A DNA stretch of 49,361 bases, taken from assembly GCF_002433005.1 (NCBI RefSeq), contig NZ_DJHF01000027.1, forward strand, positions 39,456-88,816. Reading direction: 5' to 3'. Shown here in pieces: positions 15,537 through 24,779 of this stretch. The translations under genes were made by a program, and so were the position numbers. The notes beneath the pieces were generated by a model. That model did no database searches. It had not been told where the DNA came from and worked only from the letters and a program-made list of their open reading frames with translations. Every line of letters starts with the position of its first letter. The stretch's first letter is position 1. The DNA is from Acetomicrobium sp. UBA5826. GTDB taxonomy: Bacteria; Synergistota; Synergistia; Synergistales; Acetomicrobiaceae.

Positions 15537-17120
15537 TTAACGAACGACCCTTTGACTTGCTATCTCCAGTAATAATTTGGCCGACATGAGGAGAGGTCCG
15601 ATCTCTTCCGCAACTTCCGCCTCTTTAAGGGCATCGTTAATGTTAGCCAGCAAAAGATCCATGTCCTTTAAAATGGACTGCACCTCAACGGGAGGCCTTT
15701 CCGCCGGAACTTCGACCCTCTTTTCGACGGTGGAACGTCCACGATCGAGGGACATCTCATATCCCCTTTGGGGTACAAGGGCCTGACTGCCCAACTTTCT
15801 CAACTCATCTGCCAAAGAATTAGATGACCTCTCTTCTCCGTGGGTAACTATGAAAGTCGGATTCGTCTTGAAGTTGGACGCCCAGGCAAGGAGGTCGTCC
15901 TTGTCTGCATGGGCAGAAAAGCCGCCTATCGTGTGATACTTGGACTTCACGGCCACCTCCTCGCCAGCGACCTTGACGAACCTCGCTCCATCTATGATCT
16001 TGCGCCCCAGAGTACCGGCCGCCTGATATCCTGCGAATATCACGTGAGCCTTTGGGTTCCACAGATTATGTTTCAAATGATGGACAATCCGACCTCCGTT
16101 AGCCATGCCGCTTCCCGCCAAGACAATGGCGAAAGATACATCGTTGATTTTTTTCGACTCCTCGGGAGAGGTGACCTCCTTCAAACCCATGGGGGCGAAG
16201 GGGTCCTGATTTTTGAAGAGCTTGTCTTGTATTTCCGCCGAGAGGAGGGAAGAATATTTCCTGTATATCTCCGTAGTCTTGACGCCCATGGGGGAGTCGA
16301 AGTAAATGGGCACATTGTCCTTTAATATGCCCCTTTCTTGAAGGATGTTGAGTTCGTAGAGTATTCTTTGAACCCTGTCCACAACGAAAGTAGGAATCAA
16401 GACCTTGGAGCGGTCCCTCAAAGATTCCGCTATGACCGAGGCGAACTCCTCCCTCGTCTCATCCAGGCTTTTGTGATTTCGGTCTCCGTAAGTGGACTCT
16501 ATTATCACGTAGTCGGCGTCGTCTATGACGGCCGGATTCCTGTCAAGGACGGTAACCTGCTGGCCAAGATCGCCTGAAAAGACCAATTTGATGCTGTCTT
16601 TACCGGCCCAAATTTCGATGATGGCACTTCCTAAAATGTGTCCGGCGTCGCGAAAGCGCACCTTAATATCAGGCACCGCCTCGATGACGTCATCGTAGGA
16701 GACGGGCACGAACATTTCCAACGCCCTTTCTATCTCCTTTTCCGAAAACAGAGGATATACGGGCGGAAGCCCCTTTCGTCTGTTTTTTCTGCTCTTCCAC
16801 TCCGCCTCCTCCTTCATCAAACGGGCCGAATCCCTCCACAATATCTCGCACAGCTCGAGGGTCGGAGTAGTTGCATAAATTTTTCCTCGAAATCCTCTCT
16901 TCACGAGAAGGGGAACGCGTCCGGAATGATCCAGATGGGCATGGGTCAATAAAAGGGCATCCACCGTGGAGGCATCGAAGGGGAAGGGCTCACTGTTTTT
17001 CCTGTCCTCATCCCTCCCCTGAAAGATACCGCAATCGATCAACACCTTTTTCCCGTCGTGTTCGAGTAAATAATTGGACCCTGTTACTTCTCCTGCAGCA
17101 CCATAAATACCCAGTCGCAA
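15537..17120 (-). CDS. MBL-fold, beta-CASP family RNA nuclease
   Basis: A 527-residue metallo-beta-lactamase-fold hydrolase of the beta-CASP group, related to CPSF73 and bacterial RNA exonucleases of the RNA maturation/degradation type. Motif 2 is LTHAHLDHSGRVP near residue 58, motif 3 is DAGHILGSAII near 160, motif 4 is FSGDLG, and motif A is ESTYGDR near 210. The beta-CASP domain includes FAGYQAAGTLG; the final zinc His lies in GGFSAHADKDDL, followed by VTHGEE. The N-terminal GAAGEVTGSNYL is a family hallmark. The C-terminal ~80 residues are helical. The start is TTG with GGGAGGGA upstream. It follows the nitroreductase gene by 17 bases, so they are probably cotranscribed. Confidence 0.88.
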   Translation of the reverse strand: MRLGIYGAAGEVTGSNYLLEHDGKKVLIDCGIFQGRDEDRKNSEPFPFDASTVDALLLTHAHLDHSGRVPLLVKRGFRGKIYATTPTLELCEILWRDSARLMKEEAEWKSRKNRRKGLPPVYPLFSEKEIERALEMFVPVSYDDVIEAVPDIKVRFRDAGHILGSAIIEIWAGKDSIKLVFSGDLGQQVTVLDRNPAVIDDADYVIIESTYGDRNHKSLDETREEFASVIAESLRDRSKVLIPTFVVDRVQRILYELNILQERGILKDNVPIYFDSPMGVKTTEIYRKYSSLLSAEIQDKLFKNQDPFAPMGLKEVTSPEESKKINDVSFAIVLAGSGMANGGRIVHHLKHNLWNPKAHVIFAGYQAAGTLGRKIIDGARFVKVAGEEVAVKSKYHTIGGFSAHADKDDLLAWASNFKTNPTFIVTHGEERSSNSLADELRKLGSQALVPQRGYEMSLDRGRSTVEKRVEVPAERPPVEVQSILKDMDLLLANINDALKEAEVAEEIGPLLMSAKLLLEIASQRVVR

Positions 17121-17137
17121 TAAAGATCCCTCCCCTC

Positions 17138-17824
17138 TCAGAGGGATGCCGGGAAGGGGTTCCCGTATTTTCCCAGGGACACTACACCCTCAAAGGATTT
17201 CCGCGGCCTGGGTTTGGGGTTTTCGGCAGGATATCCTAATGTTACAAGGGTTAAAATCATGGCATCTTGCGGGATCTTTAGATCGCGGCGAACTTCCTCA
17301 TAAAGTTCCTCGTTCACAGCCGTAACCTCGTTTGCGAAAGCTCCGACTATGCAGCTTCCCACGCCTTCGTGTTTGGCCTGGAGTATCATGAAAGCAATGG
17401 CCAGAGACAGCTGCTCGTATAGCCTTGCAACCAATATCTCCTCGCCTCTTAAAAGAGGGTTGTATGCAGGATCGTCGAGGGATTTCTTGATCCTTTCCTC
17501 GTCGAAGCTCTGTCCCAGGGCTTGAGATAGGGCCTTCATCTGCATTACCCTCTGCTCTTTTGACCAGGCGTTTCGCTCGCCTAAACAAAGGACGACGCTA
17601 TCGGCTGTCTCTACGAAAGGCTGGCCCACCGCCAACCGGCGCAATTTTGATTTCATCGTCTTTTCCCGCACGACGATAAAATGCCAGGGCTGTACGTTTG
17701 CCCAGCTGGGTGCTCGTCTTGCCGCATCTAGAATTCTCATTAAAACATCATCCGGAATGGGACGGGGGTCATACCTTCTTATGCTCGCCCAACTTTCTAT
17801 CTCAGGAAGCAACCCCTTCATCAA
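17138..17824 (-). CDS. Nitroreductase family protein
   Basis: A 228-residue FMN-dependent oxidoreductase of the nitroreductase superfamily, expected to be a homodimer. The N-terminal SIRRYDPRPIPDDVL segment holds the Arg pair that binds the FMN phosphate; ARRAPSWANVQPWHFIVV is the typical substrate/FMN segment near residues 35-52; GVGSCIVGAF near 155 lies around the flavin. Physiological substrates vary widely, so none is assigned. AGAGGAG precedes the start, where TTG 17824 and ATG 17821 are both possible. It lies between the TlpA gene and the beta-CASP nuclease gene. Confidence 0.86.
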   Translation of the reverse strand: MMKGLLPEIESWASIRRYDPRPIPDDVLMRILDAARRAPSWANVQPWHFIVVREKTMKSKLRRLAVGQPFVETADSVVLCLGERNAWSKEQRVMQMKALSQALGQSFDEERIKKSLDDPAYNPLLRGEEILVARLYEQLSLAIAFMILQAKHEGVGSCIVGAFANEVTAVNEELYEEVRRDLKIPQDAMILTLVTLGYPAENPKPRPRKSFEGVVSLGKYGNPFPASL

Positions 17825-17926
17825 TTCATCATCTCCTCTTTCGAGCTATTTCTCATAGAAAGTATAACATATCCAGCATCGACACCCAGCTTCACCGTTT
17901 GTATCAGAAAGTTTGTATCAGAAAAG

Positions 17927-18427
17927 CTATAAACCAAATTTTTCTTTTATTTGTTTATACGTCAGCGGGCCAACATGTACCTCGATAATCTTCAAATTTT
18001 CGTCCAAGAAGTAGCTTGTGGGAATGTACCTCACAAGATATGCTTGAGCCGCCAATCCATCTTCATCGAGATAGACAGGAAAGGCGAGCTTATTTTCGAG
18101 AACAAAATTTTTAACGTGAAGGGCGGACCTTTCCGAGGTAGTCAAATTGACGGCTACGATGTTCACATCTTCGCCATGTTCGTCGAAAAATCGCTGAAAT
18201 TCGGGCAACTCCTTGAGACAGGGAGGACACCAGGTGGCCCAAAAATTCAATAAAATGGGCTTGCCCTTGAAATCGGAGAGTTTGACCTGCCTTCCGTCGA
18301 AGTCCACTGCTTCGAAATCCGGCGCGGTTTCACCCCTTTCTATGGCCGAAAGAGGTGAAATGCTAAAAGCAAAGACGACCAAGAAAGCTAAAGATATTGT
18401 CAATGTTAAGGTTTTCCTCGTTTTCAC
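17927..18427 (-). CDS. TlpA/ResA-like exported thiol-disulfide oxidoreductase
   Basis: A 166-residue exported thioredoxin-fold protein. The signal peptide covers about residues 1-28. The AhpC/TSA-Redoxin-like fold begins with GETAPDFEAVDFDG, and the active site FWATWCPPC is near residue 68. The cis-Pro appears in IPTSYF. Such proteins receive electrons from CcdA and reduce cytochrome c apoproteins or other envelope targets; no cytochrome c genes are nearby, so the client is unknown. It starts at GTG with GAGGTG upstream and follows ccdA by 28 bases, fitting a CcdA-TlpA redox pair. The gene is about 100 bases ahead of the nitroreductase gene. Confidence 0.88.
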   Translation of the reverse strand: MKTRKTLTLTISLAFLVVFAFSISPLSAIERGETAPDFEAVDFDGRQVKLSDFKGKPILLNFWATWCPPCLKELPEFQRFFDEHGEDVNIVAVNLTTSERSALHVKNFVLENKLAFPVYLDEDGLAAQAYLVRYIPTSYFLDENLKIIEVHVGPLTYKQIKEKFGL

Positions 18428-18455
18428 TTAACAACACCTCGCCTTTATTAGAAAT

Positions 18456-19163
18456 TTACATAGGAGGGGTCCATAGATATGCGAATCTCGAGAAAAGATC
18501 GAAGTACATTAAAAGCCCGACCGCTATAAGAACTACTCCAGCTACTTTTTTAATGTATTCCAGCTTACTTGCGTTAGCCTGTATAAAGCGCTCGAACCAC
18601 TCCATGAATAAGGCTACAGCCAAGAAAGGCAGCCCCAATCCCATGGAATAGGCAAAAAGAAGGAGCATTCCATCCCTTACAGTTGAACTGCCGCTTGCCA
18701 TGACCAGTATCGACGCCAAGATAGGACCGACGCAGGGCGTCCATCCGGCTGAAAAGGCCATCCCCGCAAGAAGAGCCCTTATCCAGGAATGACCTCCCGA
18801 TCCAGCCTTCAATCGGCGCTCCCGCTCAAGAAATGCTATATCAAACAGTCCAATCATATAAAGCCCAAATATGACTATTATCGTTGCTCCTGCTTTCTTA
18901 ACGAGAGCTTGGTTTTTGATCAGAAAACTCCCCAATGCCGTGGCGGAAGCTCCGAAGGAGACGAAAACGACAGAAAAACCTAAAACAAATAACAGGGCGT
19001 GAAGAAAGACCCTAAAGTTCTTCTTTGCCTCGGCTTTACCCGATATCGGGAGAGCGTCGCCGGCCAAATAGGCGATATAGATGGGAATCATCGGCAAAAG
19101 ACAGGGAGAAAGAAAGGAAAGCAATCCTGCAGCGAAAGCGATCGTTAGCGATATCTCAGACAT
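18456..19163 (-). CDS. ccdA: CcdA-type membrane thiol transporter
   Basis: A 235-residue inner-membrane protein with six predicted helices that relays reducing equivalents from cytoplasmic thioredoxin to periplasmic thioredoxin-like proteins. The two conserved Cys are visible: SPCLLPMIP in the first helix and GWTPCVGPILAS in the fourth. This is the CcdA (DsbD transmembrane domain-like) pattern. The ATG at 19163 has AGGAGGT at 19171-19177, and an extended -10 box lies further upstream. It starts the ccdA-tlpA pair. Its length matches CcdA, and there is no periplasmic DsbD domain fused. Confidence 0.9.
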   Translation of the reverse strand: MSEISLTIAFAAGLLSFLSPCLLPMIPIYIAYLAGDALPISGKAEAKKNFRVFLHALLFVLGFSVVFVSFGASATALGSFLIKNQALVKKAGATIIVIFGLYMIGLFDIAFLERERRLKAGSGGHSWIRALLAGMAFSAGWTPCVGPILASILVMASGSSTVRDGMLLLFAYSMGLGLPFLAVALFMEWFERFIQANASKLEYIKKVAGVVLIAVGLLMYFDLFSRFAYLWTPPM

Positions 19164-19193
19164 ATCTTTGACCTCCTATACCCGTGTATGTAT

Positions 19194-19202
19194 ATTATAA
19201 CA
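19194..19202 (-). promoter_or_regulatory. Extended -10 promoter of ccdA-tlpA
   Basis: On the minus strand TGT immediately precedes TATAAT, matching the TGnTATAAT extended -10 element, about 30 bases before the ccdA start. No clear -35 box is visible, as is common for this promoter class. Confidence 0.6.
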
Positions 19203-19221
19203 TCGAATACCGCGTCTTTTT

Positions 19222-19252
19222 AAAAAACAGGAGCCGAAAATTCCCGGCTCCT
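19222..19252 (-). terminator. Terminator of the peptide-transporter operon
   Basis: An 8-bp perfect GC-rich stem (19229-19236 with 19245-19252) is followed on the minus strand by a run of six T residues (A's at 19222-19227). It lies 36-66 bases beyond the last ABC ATPase stop codon and upstream of ccdA, so it separates the two units. Confidence 0.78.
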
Positions 19253-19287
19253 TTTGAAACGACAGGCAAAAAGGCGCTCGCTATATT

Positions 19288-20265
19288 CTATTTAGAATGC
19301 AAGAAGCAGGCGACAAAGTGGCCGTTACCCACATCCACCAATGGAGGTTCCTCCTTCTTGCACCTTTCCATAGCGTAACGACACCTGGGATTAAACCGGC
19401 AACCAGAAGGTGGATTGGCAGGCGAAGGCACGTCGCCCTCCAAAATAATGCGCTGACGTTGGCGCTTCGGATCGGGAACCGGTATGGCAGAAAGTAGGGC
19501 ATGGGAATAGGGATGCAAGGGGTTGCTAAAGAACTCAAGCTTTGGCGCCTTCTCGACTATTTTACCCAAATACATTACGGCAACTCTATCCGATATATGT
19601 CTAACCACGGCTAAATCGTGGGAAATGAACAGATAGGTAAGCTTCAGCTGCTCCTTTAGTTCGTTCAACAAATTTAATATTTGGCTCCTGATGGAGACGT
19701 CCAGAGCCGACACCGGTTCATCGCAGACTACGAACTTTGGCTTCAAAGCTAAAGCTCGAGCAATGCTTATCCTCTGGCGTTGCCCGCCGGAAAACTCATG
19801 GGGATACCTGAAGCGATGCTCTGGGAGCATTCCGCATTTCGACAACACCTCGGATATGTAATCGTCCAGCTCTCTTTTAGAGCACAGGCCATAATACCTC
19901 ACGGCCTCGCCCACAATTTCGTTGACGGTCATGCGAGGGTTTAAGCTGCCGTATGGATCTTGAAAGATTATCTGCATCTTTTGCCTGATGCCGCGCGGGT
20001 TATCGCTAAGCATTGTTTCCACGTCTTGTCCCATAAAGAAAGCCTTTCCTTCGGTAGGCTTAAGCAAATGGAGCACGGTCCTCCCCAACGTAGTCTTTCC
20101 GCATCCCGATTCGCCGACCAACCCCAGCGTTTCCTGATCGTCAATGAAGAAGGATACGTCATCGACGGCTCGAACATAACCTACCGTTCTCTTGAATACT
20201 CCCTTGCGAATGGGAAAATACTGCTTCATGTTTTTGACCTCTAAGAAATGGGGAGCTTGCGTCAT
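19288..20265 (-). CDS. dppF: Di/oligopeptide ABC transporter ATP-binding protein (DppF/OppF)
   Basis: A 325-residue ATPase that pairs with the preceding DppD-like ATPase on the permease. Walker A GESGCGKTT, signature FSGGQRQR, Walker B VCDEPVSALD and the switch His (FISHDLA) are present. The C-terminal oligopeptide-type extension contains a PSPANPPSGCRFNPRC Cys motif followed by RCKKEEPPL, the zone that often holds an iron-sulfur cluster. An upstream frame adds 38 residues, but the ATG at 20265 overlaps the dppD stop by 4 bases (ATGA), the normal coupling arrangement, and gives the family N-terminus. Confidence 0.9.
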   Translation of the reverse strand: MTQAPHFLEVKNMKQYFPIRKGVFKRTVGYVRAVDDVSFFIDDQETLGLVGESGCGKTTLGRTVLHLLKPTEGKAFFMGQDVETMLSDNPRGIRQKMQIIFQDPYGSLNPRMTVNEIVGEAVRYYGLCSKRELDDYISEVLSKCGMLPEHRFRYPHEFSGGQRQRISIARALALKPKFVVCDEPVSALDVSIRSQILNLLNELKEQLKLTYLFISHDLAVVRHISDRVAVMYLGKIVEKAPKLEFFSNPLHPYSHALLSAIPVPDPKRQRQRIILEGDVPSPANPPSGCRFNPRCRYAMERCKKEEPPLVDVGNGHFVACFLHSK

Positions 20266-21251
20266 CTGGCCCCACCCCCAGAGTCGGAATCGTAGAGGAA
20301 ACATCTGACCATACGCCCATCGCCAAGGGAGTAGAGAGGAGGTATTTCCCGTGAGCACCTCAAAAAGGCCCTTTCGCAACGGTTATGAAAACGGCATCCA
20401 TCGGGAAATTCAAAGGGGCTGGGCACAAACCCAGGGATTACGTGAAGTTTATCGAGGTCTTTATCAATTCTCGGAATTGAAGTAAGCAACCCCTGTGTAT
20501 AGGGATGCAAGGGTTCATAAAAGAGAGAGGCCACGGGCGCTTCTTCAACTATAAGACCGGCATACATGACCACCACTCGCTGGGCCATCTCAGCAACGAC
20601 GCCCAAATCATGAGTAATGAGCATGATGGCCGCATTGAATTCTCTTTGCAGATCGTTCATGAGGTCTATTATTTGGGCCTGAATCGTAACGTCCAAAGCA
20701 GTAGTGGGTTCGTCCGCTATCAACAATTCGGGCTTACAGGCCAAGGCCATGGCTATCATGGCCCTTTGGCGCTGTCCTCCCGAAAGCTGATGCGGATATT
20801 CGTCAACCCTTTGTTTTGGGTCGGGAATTCCGACGAGCTGAAGTAGCTCTACGGCCTTCTCTTTGGCCTCCTTACTGCCCATTCCCTGGTGGAGCATCAA
20901 GGGCTCCATTATCTGAAACCCTATAGTCAAAACGGGGTTCAAGCTCGTCATCGGTTCTTGAAATATCATGGAGATCTTGTTGCCCCTTATTTGGCGCATC
21001 CTCGCTTCAGAAGCTTTGGTTAAATCTTCGCCTTTAAAGAGGATGCTCCCTCCCGCTATCCTTCCAATTGGCTTTGGAAGAAGCCTCATTACAGAAAGAG
21101 CGGTAACGCTTTTGCCACAGCCGGACTCACCTACCACGCCCAAGGTCTCGCCCGGATTGATGTGGAAGGTCACTCCTTCTACGGCCTTCACCAGTCCTCT
21201 GTCGGTATCGAAATAGGTCTTAAGATCTTTTATCTCCAATAAGCTCAACAA
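20262..21251 (-). CDS. dppD: Di/oligopeptide ABC transporter ATP-binding protein (DppD/OppD)
   Basis: A 329-residue peptide-import ATPase. Walker A is GESGCGKSV, the signature is LSGGQRQR, Walker B is IADEPTTALD and the switch His lies in LITHD. The C-terminal PSPFEFPDGCRFHNRC Cys motif is the OppD/DppD hallmark. It starts at TTG with AGGTGGGG upstream and follows the DppC-like gene by 7 bases. All five components of the transporter are present in order on the minus strand. Confidence 0.9.
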   Translation of the reverse strand: MLSLLEIKDLKTYFDTDRGLVKAVEGVTFHINPGETLGVVGESGCGKSVTALSVMRLLPKPIGRIAGGSILFKGEDLTKASEARMRQIRGNKISMIFQEPMTSLNPVLTIGFQIMEPLMLHQGMGSKEAKEKAVELLQLVGIPDPKQRVDEYPHQLSGGQRQRAMIAMALACKPELLIADEPTTALDVTIQAQIIDLMNDLQREFNAAIMLITHDLGVVAEMAQRVVVMYAGLIVEEAPVASLFYEPLHPYTQGLLTSIPRIDKDLDKLHVIPGFVPSPFEFPDGCRFHNRCERAFLRCSREIPPLYSLGDGRMVRCFLYDSDSGGGAR

Positions 21252-21258
21252 ACCCCAC

Positions 21259-22140
21259 CTACCTTTTGAGCCTTACGTCGAGGGCATCTCGCAAGCCGTC
21301 CCCGAGGAAGTTGAAGGCAAGGACGGTGTACATGATCGCCAGACCGGGGAAAATAGCCCACCACCACTTGCCCATGCTTAGATATTTCTGGCCCTCGGAG
21401 ATCATCAATCCCCAACTTGGAGTCGGGGGCTGAGCGCCAAAACCCAGGAAGGCCAATCCCGCTTCTGTCATTATGATGCTGCCCATACCAAGCGTGGCCT
21501 GCACGATTACGGGAGCAAGGGCGTTCGGAAGGATATGTTTAAATATTATCTTCCCTCTGGGCAACCCCAAGGCCTTGGCCGCTTCGACGAACTCCCTGTC
21601 GCGCAGTGAAATGAATTGCGCCCTAACCACTCTGGCTATGCCAACCCAGTTGACCAGACCTATCGCAATGTAAACGACCCGCAGGCTAGGACTTTGAAAT
21701 ACTGCTATTACAGCCAGCACGAAAAGCAGGAAAGGAAAGGCAAAGACGACGTTGATCAACCAAGATATGAGGTCGTCGACCCATCCTCCCATATATCCTG
21801 CTATGGCCCCAAGCGGCACTCCGATGAGAAGAGACACTATGGTCGCAAAGATGCCTATCTGCAGCGAAATTCGGGCCCCGAAGATAATTCTGCTTAATAT
21901 ATCACGACCGTATATGTCGGTCCCCATCCAATGTTTCACACTAGGGGGAGCCAACCGCACTTCTCTGCCCTCCGTCCATATGAGCTGTTCGACAGGGTCG
22001 TAGGGAGCTATAAGCGAAGCGAATATGGCAATTAAAATAACGGAGGCAGCCATGAAAAGCCCCAGCAACGCCAGCTTGTTCCGCTTAAACCTGAGCCATG
22101 CCTCATACCAAAGACCGCTGGATCTACTCTTTTTAGCCAT
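21259..22140 (-). CDS. dppC: Di/oligopeptide ABC transporter permease (DppC/OppC)
   Basis: A 293-residue inner-membrane permease with about six helices. The N-terminal WYEAWLRFKRNKLALLG region is the OppC_N motif, and the coupling EAA loop reads EAAKALGLPRGKIIFKHILP. The substrate-loop region PPSVKHWMGTDIYGRD is characteristic of DppC. The ribosome site AAGGTGG precedes ATG 22140. It follows dppB with 12 bases between. Confidence 0.92.
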   Translation of the reverse strand: MAKKSRSSGLWYEAWLRFKRNKLALLGLFMAASVILIAIFASLIAPYDPVEQLIWTEGREVRLAPPSVKHWMGTDIYGRDILSRIIFGARISLQIGIFATIVSLLIGVPLGAIAGYMGGWVDDLISWLINVVFAFPFLLFVLAVIAVFQSPSLRVVYIAIGLVNWVGIARVVRAQFISLRDREFVEAAKALGLPRGKIIFKHILPNALAPVIVQATLGMGSIIMTEAGLAFLGFGAQPPTPSWGLMISEGQKYLSMGKWWWAIFPGLAIMYTVLAFNFLGDGLRDALDVRLKR

Positions 22141-22152
22141 CTTCGAACCACC

Positions 22153-23079
22153 TTAATCGTAACGGATTCTGGGGTCTATGAACCCGTAGGAAATGTCGAC
22201 TATTAAATTGGCTACCAAAAATATCACCGCCATAAATATTACCGTGCCCCGAATCATGGGAAAATCTCTGGCTATCAGGGCCTCAACGGCCAGCCTTCCC
22301 ACCCCAGGCCAGGCAAAGATGGTCTCGGTCAAAACTGCACCTGAAAGCAGTTCGGCCACCTGAGTACCTATGATGGTAACGACGGGAATTAGCGCGTTTT
22401 TCAAGGCATGTCGCATTATTACAATCCTTTCGCGCAATCCCTTTGACCTGGCCGTACGAATGTAGTCCTGGGTCAAGACCTCCAGCATGCAGGATCGTGT
22501 GAGCCTCGCTATGAGGGCAGCCGGCCTGACTCCCAATGTGATCACAGGAAGTATGAAGTAACGCCAATCCCCTGGAACGTAACCAACCCCCGGTACTAGA
22601 TGAAGCGTATAGGCAAAGATCAACAAAAGCAAAAGCCCCACCCAAAAGACGGGAGCACTGATACCCGATATCGCTATGAACATGGCCGAATAATCGAATA
22701 TTGAATATTGTTTTACGGCGGAAACCACTCCAGCCAGTATTCCCAAAAGGGCCGCCAAGACCATGGCCCAAAAGGCGAGCTTTAGAGTAGCTCCGAAGCG
22801 GGTCATCAAGGCGTCTACGACCTTTTCATTGTTCCTATAGGACACTCCCAAATCGCCCTTTACCAGGTCCTTCAAAAACCTCGTGTACTGCTTATGAATC
22901 GGAAGGTCTAACCCCAGGTCGGCCCTGATGCGGGCCAGCGTTTCGGGATCGCCCCTTTGGCCCATCATCAGCCTGGCAGGATCGCCGGGAACTATCGTCA
23001 TCAGAATAAATACTATGGTCACAACTCCCCATATGACGGGGACTGCATAAAGCATTTTTCTCACGATGTAGGAAAACAT
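22153..23079 (-). CDS. dppB: Di/oligopeptide ABC transporter permease (DppB/OppB)
   Basis: A 308-residue permease with six membrane spans and the DppB N-terminus MFSYIVRKMLYAVPVIWGVV. The VPGDPARLMMGQRG segment and a RSKGLRERIVIMRHALKNAL EAA-loop region are typical. An ATG at 23094 is in frame, but GGGAGG at 23086-23091 fits the ATG at 23079. It sits between the binding-protein gene and dppC, after a strong hairpin in the preceding gap. Confidence 0.92.
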   Translation of the reverse strand: MFSYIVRKMLYAVPVIWGVVTIVFILMTIVPGDPARLMMGQRGDPETLARIRADLGLDLPIHKQYTRFLKDLVKGDLGVSYRNNEKVVDALMTRFGATLKLAFWAMVLAALLGILAGVVSAVKQYSIFDYSAMFIAISGISAPVFWVGLLLLLIFAYTLHLVPGVGYVPGDWRYFILPVITLGVRPAALIARLTRSCMLEVLTQDYIRTARSKGLRERIVIMRHALKNALIPVVTIIGTQVAELLSGAVLTETIFAWPGVGRLAVEALIARDFPMIRGTVIFMAVIFLVANLIVDISYGFIDPRIRYD

Positions 23080-23102
23080 ACATTTGCCTCCCATCTTCGA
23101 TC

Positions 23103-23134
23103 AAATGTGGGCTAGTTGCGACTAGCCCACATTT
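23103..23134. repeat. Perfect 14-bp inverted repeat between dppA and dppB
   Basis: AAATGTGGGCTAGT pairs perfectly with ACTAGCCCACATTT around a 4-base loop. There is no long T run, so it is probably not a full terminator. A hairpin here would lie in the transcript right after the binding-protein gene, where it could block exonucleases or cause partial termination so that dppA is made in excess of the permease subunits. It is the only strong hairpin in the 65-base gap. Confidence 0.7.
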
Positions 23135-23144
23135 GTCAATTAAT

Positions 23145-24779
23145 TTACTTTTCGATCCATACGACCTCAAGGGGAGTAGTGTAGTCTCCAAAGGCGGGAA
23201 GATGCATGTTCTTCAGCCAATCCTGAGCCAGCAAGCTCGTCGTGTAGTGAAACAGGAACAACCAAGGAGCATCGTCAACTATCATCTGTTCTGCCTCCTG
23301 ATAAAGCTTCATTCGCTTATCCCAATCCGTTTCCACGCGCGCCGCAGCCAACATTTCATCCACCTTTGGGTTGCTGTAAAAGGAATAGTTACCCTTGGAA
23401 CCGTGGTTTTCGGAATGGAGCAATACGTATAGGAAGTTATCCGGATCGGCGTAGTCGGCTACCCAACCCATTCTAAACATCTGAGTCTCTCCCCGTTCGC
23501 AGAGATCCAGATGCACTCCCCAGTCGAGAACCTTGATATTTATGTTGATGCCAAGGTTCTTGAGTTGCGCCTGAATTGCTTCAGATATGAGGGTGTGGCG
23601 GGGGTCGTTGTTGACGTTCAGGTCGACGGTTATTCCGTCGGGGAAGCCTGCCTCAGCCAATAACTGCTTTGCCTTTTCAGGATTGTACTCATATCCCCTC
23701 AAATTGGGATTGTATCCCGGTATGCCGGGAGGAAGGATTCCCTTAGCCGGGTAATAACGCCCGTGTATAACGAGTTCGTTTATGGCTTCCCTGTCTACGG
23801 CGTAGTTGAATGCCTGCCTCAGTTTCAAATTGTCCTTAAAGGGAGGTTTGGAGTTGTTAAATCCGTAGTAATAAGTTCCAAGTTCCGGCCTTTCTTGCAG
23901 CAGATGGGAGTACTGGGCCTTTATCTCTTCGTAATATTCGTCCGGAGGCGCAGGCAGGACGTCTATGTTTCCCTTCTTGAACTCCTCGTAGGCAATCGTG
24001 TTATCAGGTATTATGACGATCTCGATACCGTCCAGGTAGGGTAGTTGCCTGCCGGCTTCGTCCTTTTTCCAGTAATCGGGATTTTTCCTGTAGACCAACC
24101 GTTGATCGTGATCCCAGCGCTCCAGAATGAACGCTCCCGTACCTACAGGATGGAAGTTGAACTCCTTGCCCCACTTCTCGGCATCCTCTTTGGGAACCAC
24201 CACAAAGGAGTTGTAGGCCAGTACGCTGAGGAAGGGAGAAAAGGGGTAGTCCAGTTCGAATTGCAAGGTGTAGTCGTCAACTACCTTGATTCCAACCCAT
24301 TCATCGGCCTTGCCGTCGACGAAATCCTGATATCCCTTGACCATATCGATGAAATAAGCTCTTGGGGAATTGACCTTAACCAACCTCTCGAAGGAATATT
24401 TCCAGTCGTGGGCAGTTACCTCACGTCCGCCGTTTTCGGTGGGCTTGCCGAGGGATTCTTTGTGGAATTTGACACCCTTCCTTAAGTGAAAGGTCCATGT
24501 CTTTCCGTCGGGACTTGCTTCCCAGCTTTCGGCCAGCCTGGGAACTATGCTCTTTCCGTCGGGATCGTTATCTACCAGCATATCGAACATTAGGTACACG
24601 TTTCTCGAGGAGCTGGTGTCAGTTGCCATCGCCGGATCGAGCTTGGGAGGATCGTTTACCGCACGCCACCTCAACACGCCACCATACTTCGGCTCCTGGG
24701 CAACTGCCGCGTTCTGCCCCACAAAAACCAGGGAAAGAAGTATCACGACCATAACGAACCAAACCAACCGTCTCTTCAC
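23145..24779 (-). CDS. dppA: Peptide ABC transporter substrate-binding protein (SBP family 5)
   Basis: A 544-residue exported solute-binding protein of family 5, binding di/oligopeptides or related ligands in the periplasm. A signal peptide occupies about residues 1-26 and ends at AVAQ, with no lipobox Cys, so it is soluble and periplasmic. The first domain begins PKYGGVLRWRAVNDPPKLDP; the family motif WTFHLRKGVKFHKE is near residue 95. The second lobe contains the family pattern LRQAFNYAVDREAIN near residue 325. It starts at GTG, with AGGTGG about 12 bases upstream. First gene of the operon. Peptide import fits an amino-acid-fermenting lifestyle, which is inference. Confidence 0.9.
   Translation of the reverse strand: MKRRLVWFVMVVILLSLVFVGQNAAVAQEPKYGGVLRWRAVNDPPKLDPAMATDTSSSRNVYLMFDMLVDNDPDGKSIVPRLAESWEASPDGKTWTFHLRKGVKFHKESLGKPTENGGREVTAHDWKYSFERLVKVNSPRAYFIDMVKGYQDFVDGKADEWVGIKVVDDYTLQFELDYPFSPFLSVLAYNSFVVVPKEDAEKWGKEFNFHPVGTGAFILERWDHDQRLVYRKNPDYWKKDEAGRQLPYLDGIEIVIIPDNTIAYEEFKKGNIDVLPAPPDEYYEEIKAQYSHLLQERPELGTYYYGFNNSKPPFKDNLKLRQAFNYAVDREAINELVIHGRYYPAKGILPPGIPGYNPNLRGYEYNPEKAKQLLAEAGFPDGITVDLNVNNDPRHTLISEAIQAQLKNLGININIKVLDWGVHLDLCERGETQMFRMGWVADYADPDNFLYVLLHSENHGSKGNYSFYSNPKVDEMLAAARVETDWDKRMKLYQEAEQMIVDDAPWLFLFHYTTSLLAQDWLKNMHLPAFGDYTTPLEVVWIEK

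Noticed and set aside
23103..23134. Full intrinsic terminator between dppA and dppB
   Set aside because: The stem is perfect but the following T run on the coding strand is only three bases, so full termination is unlikely.
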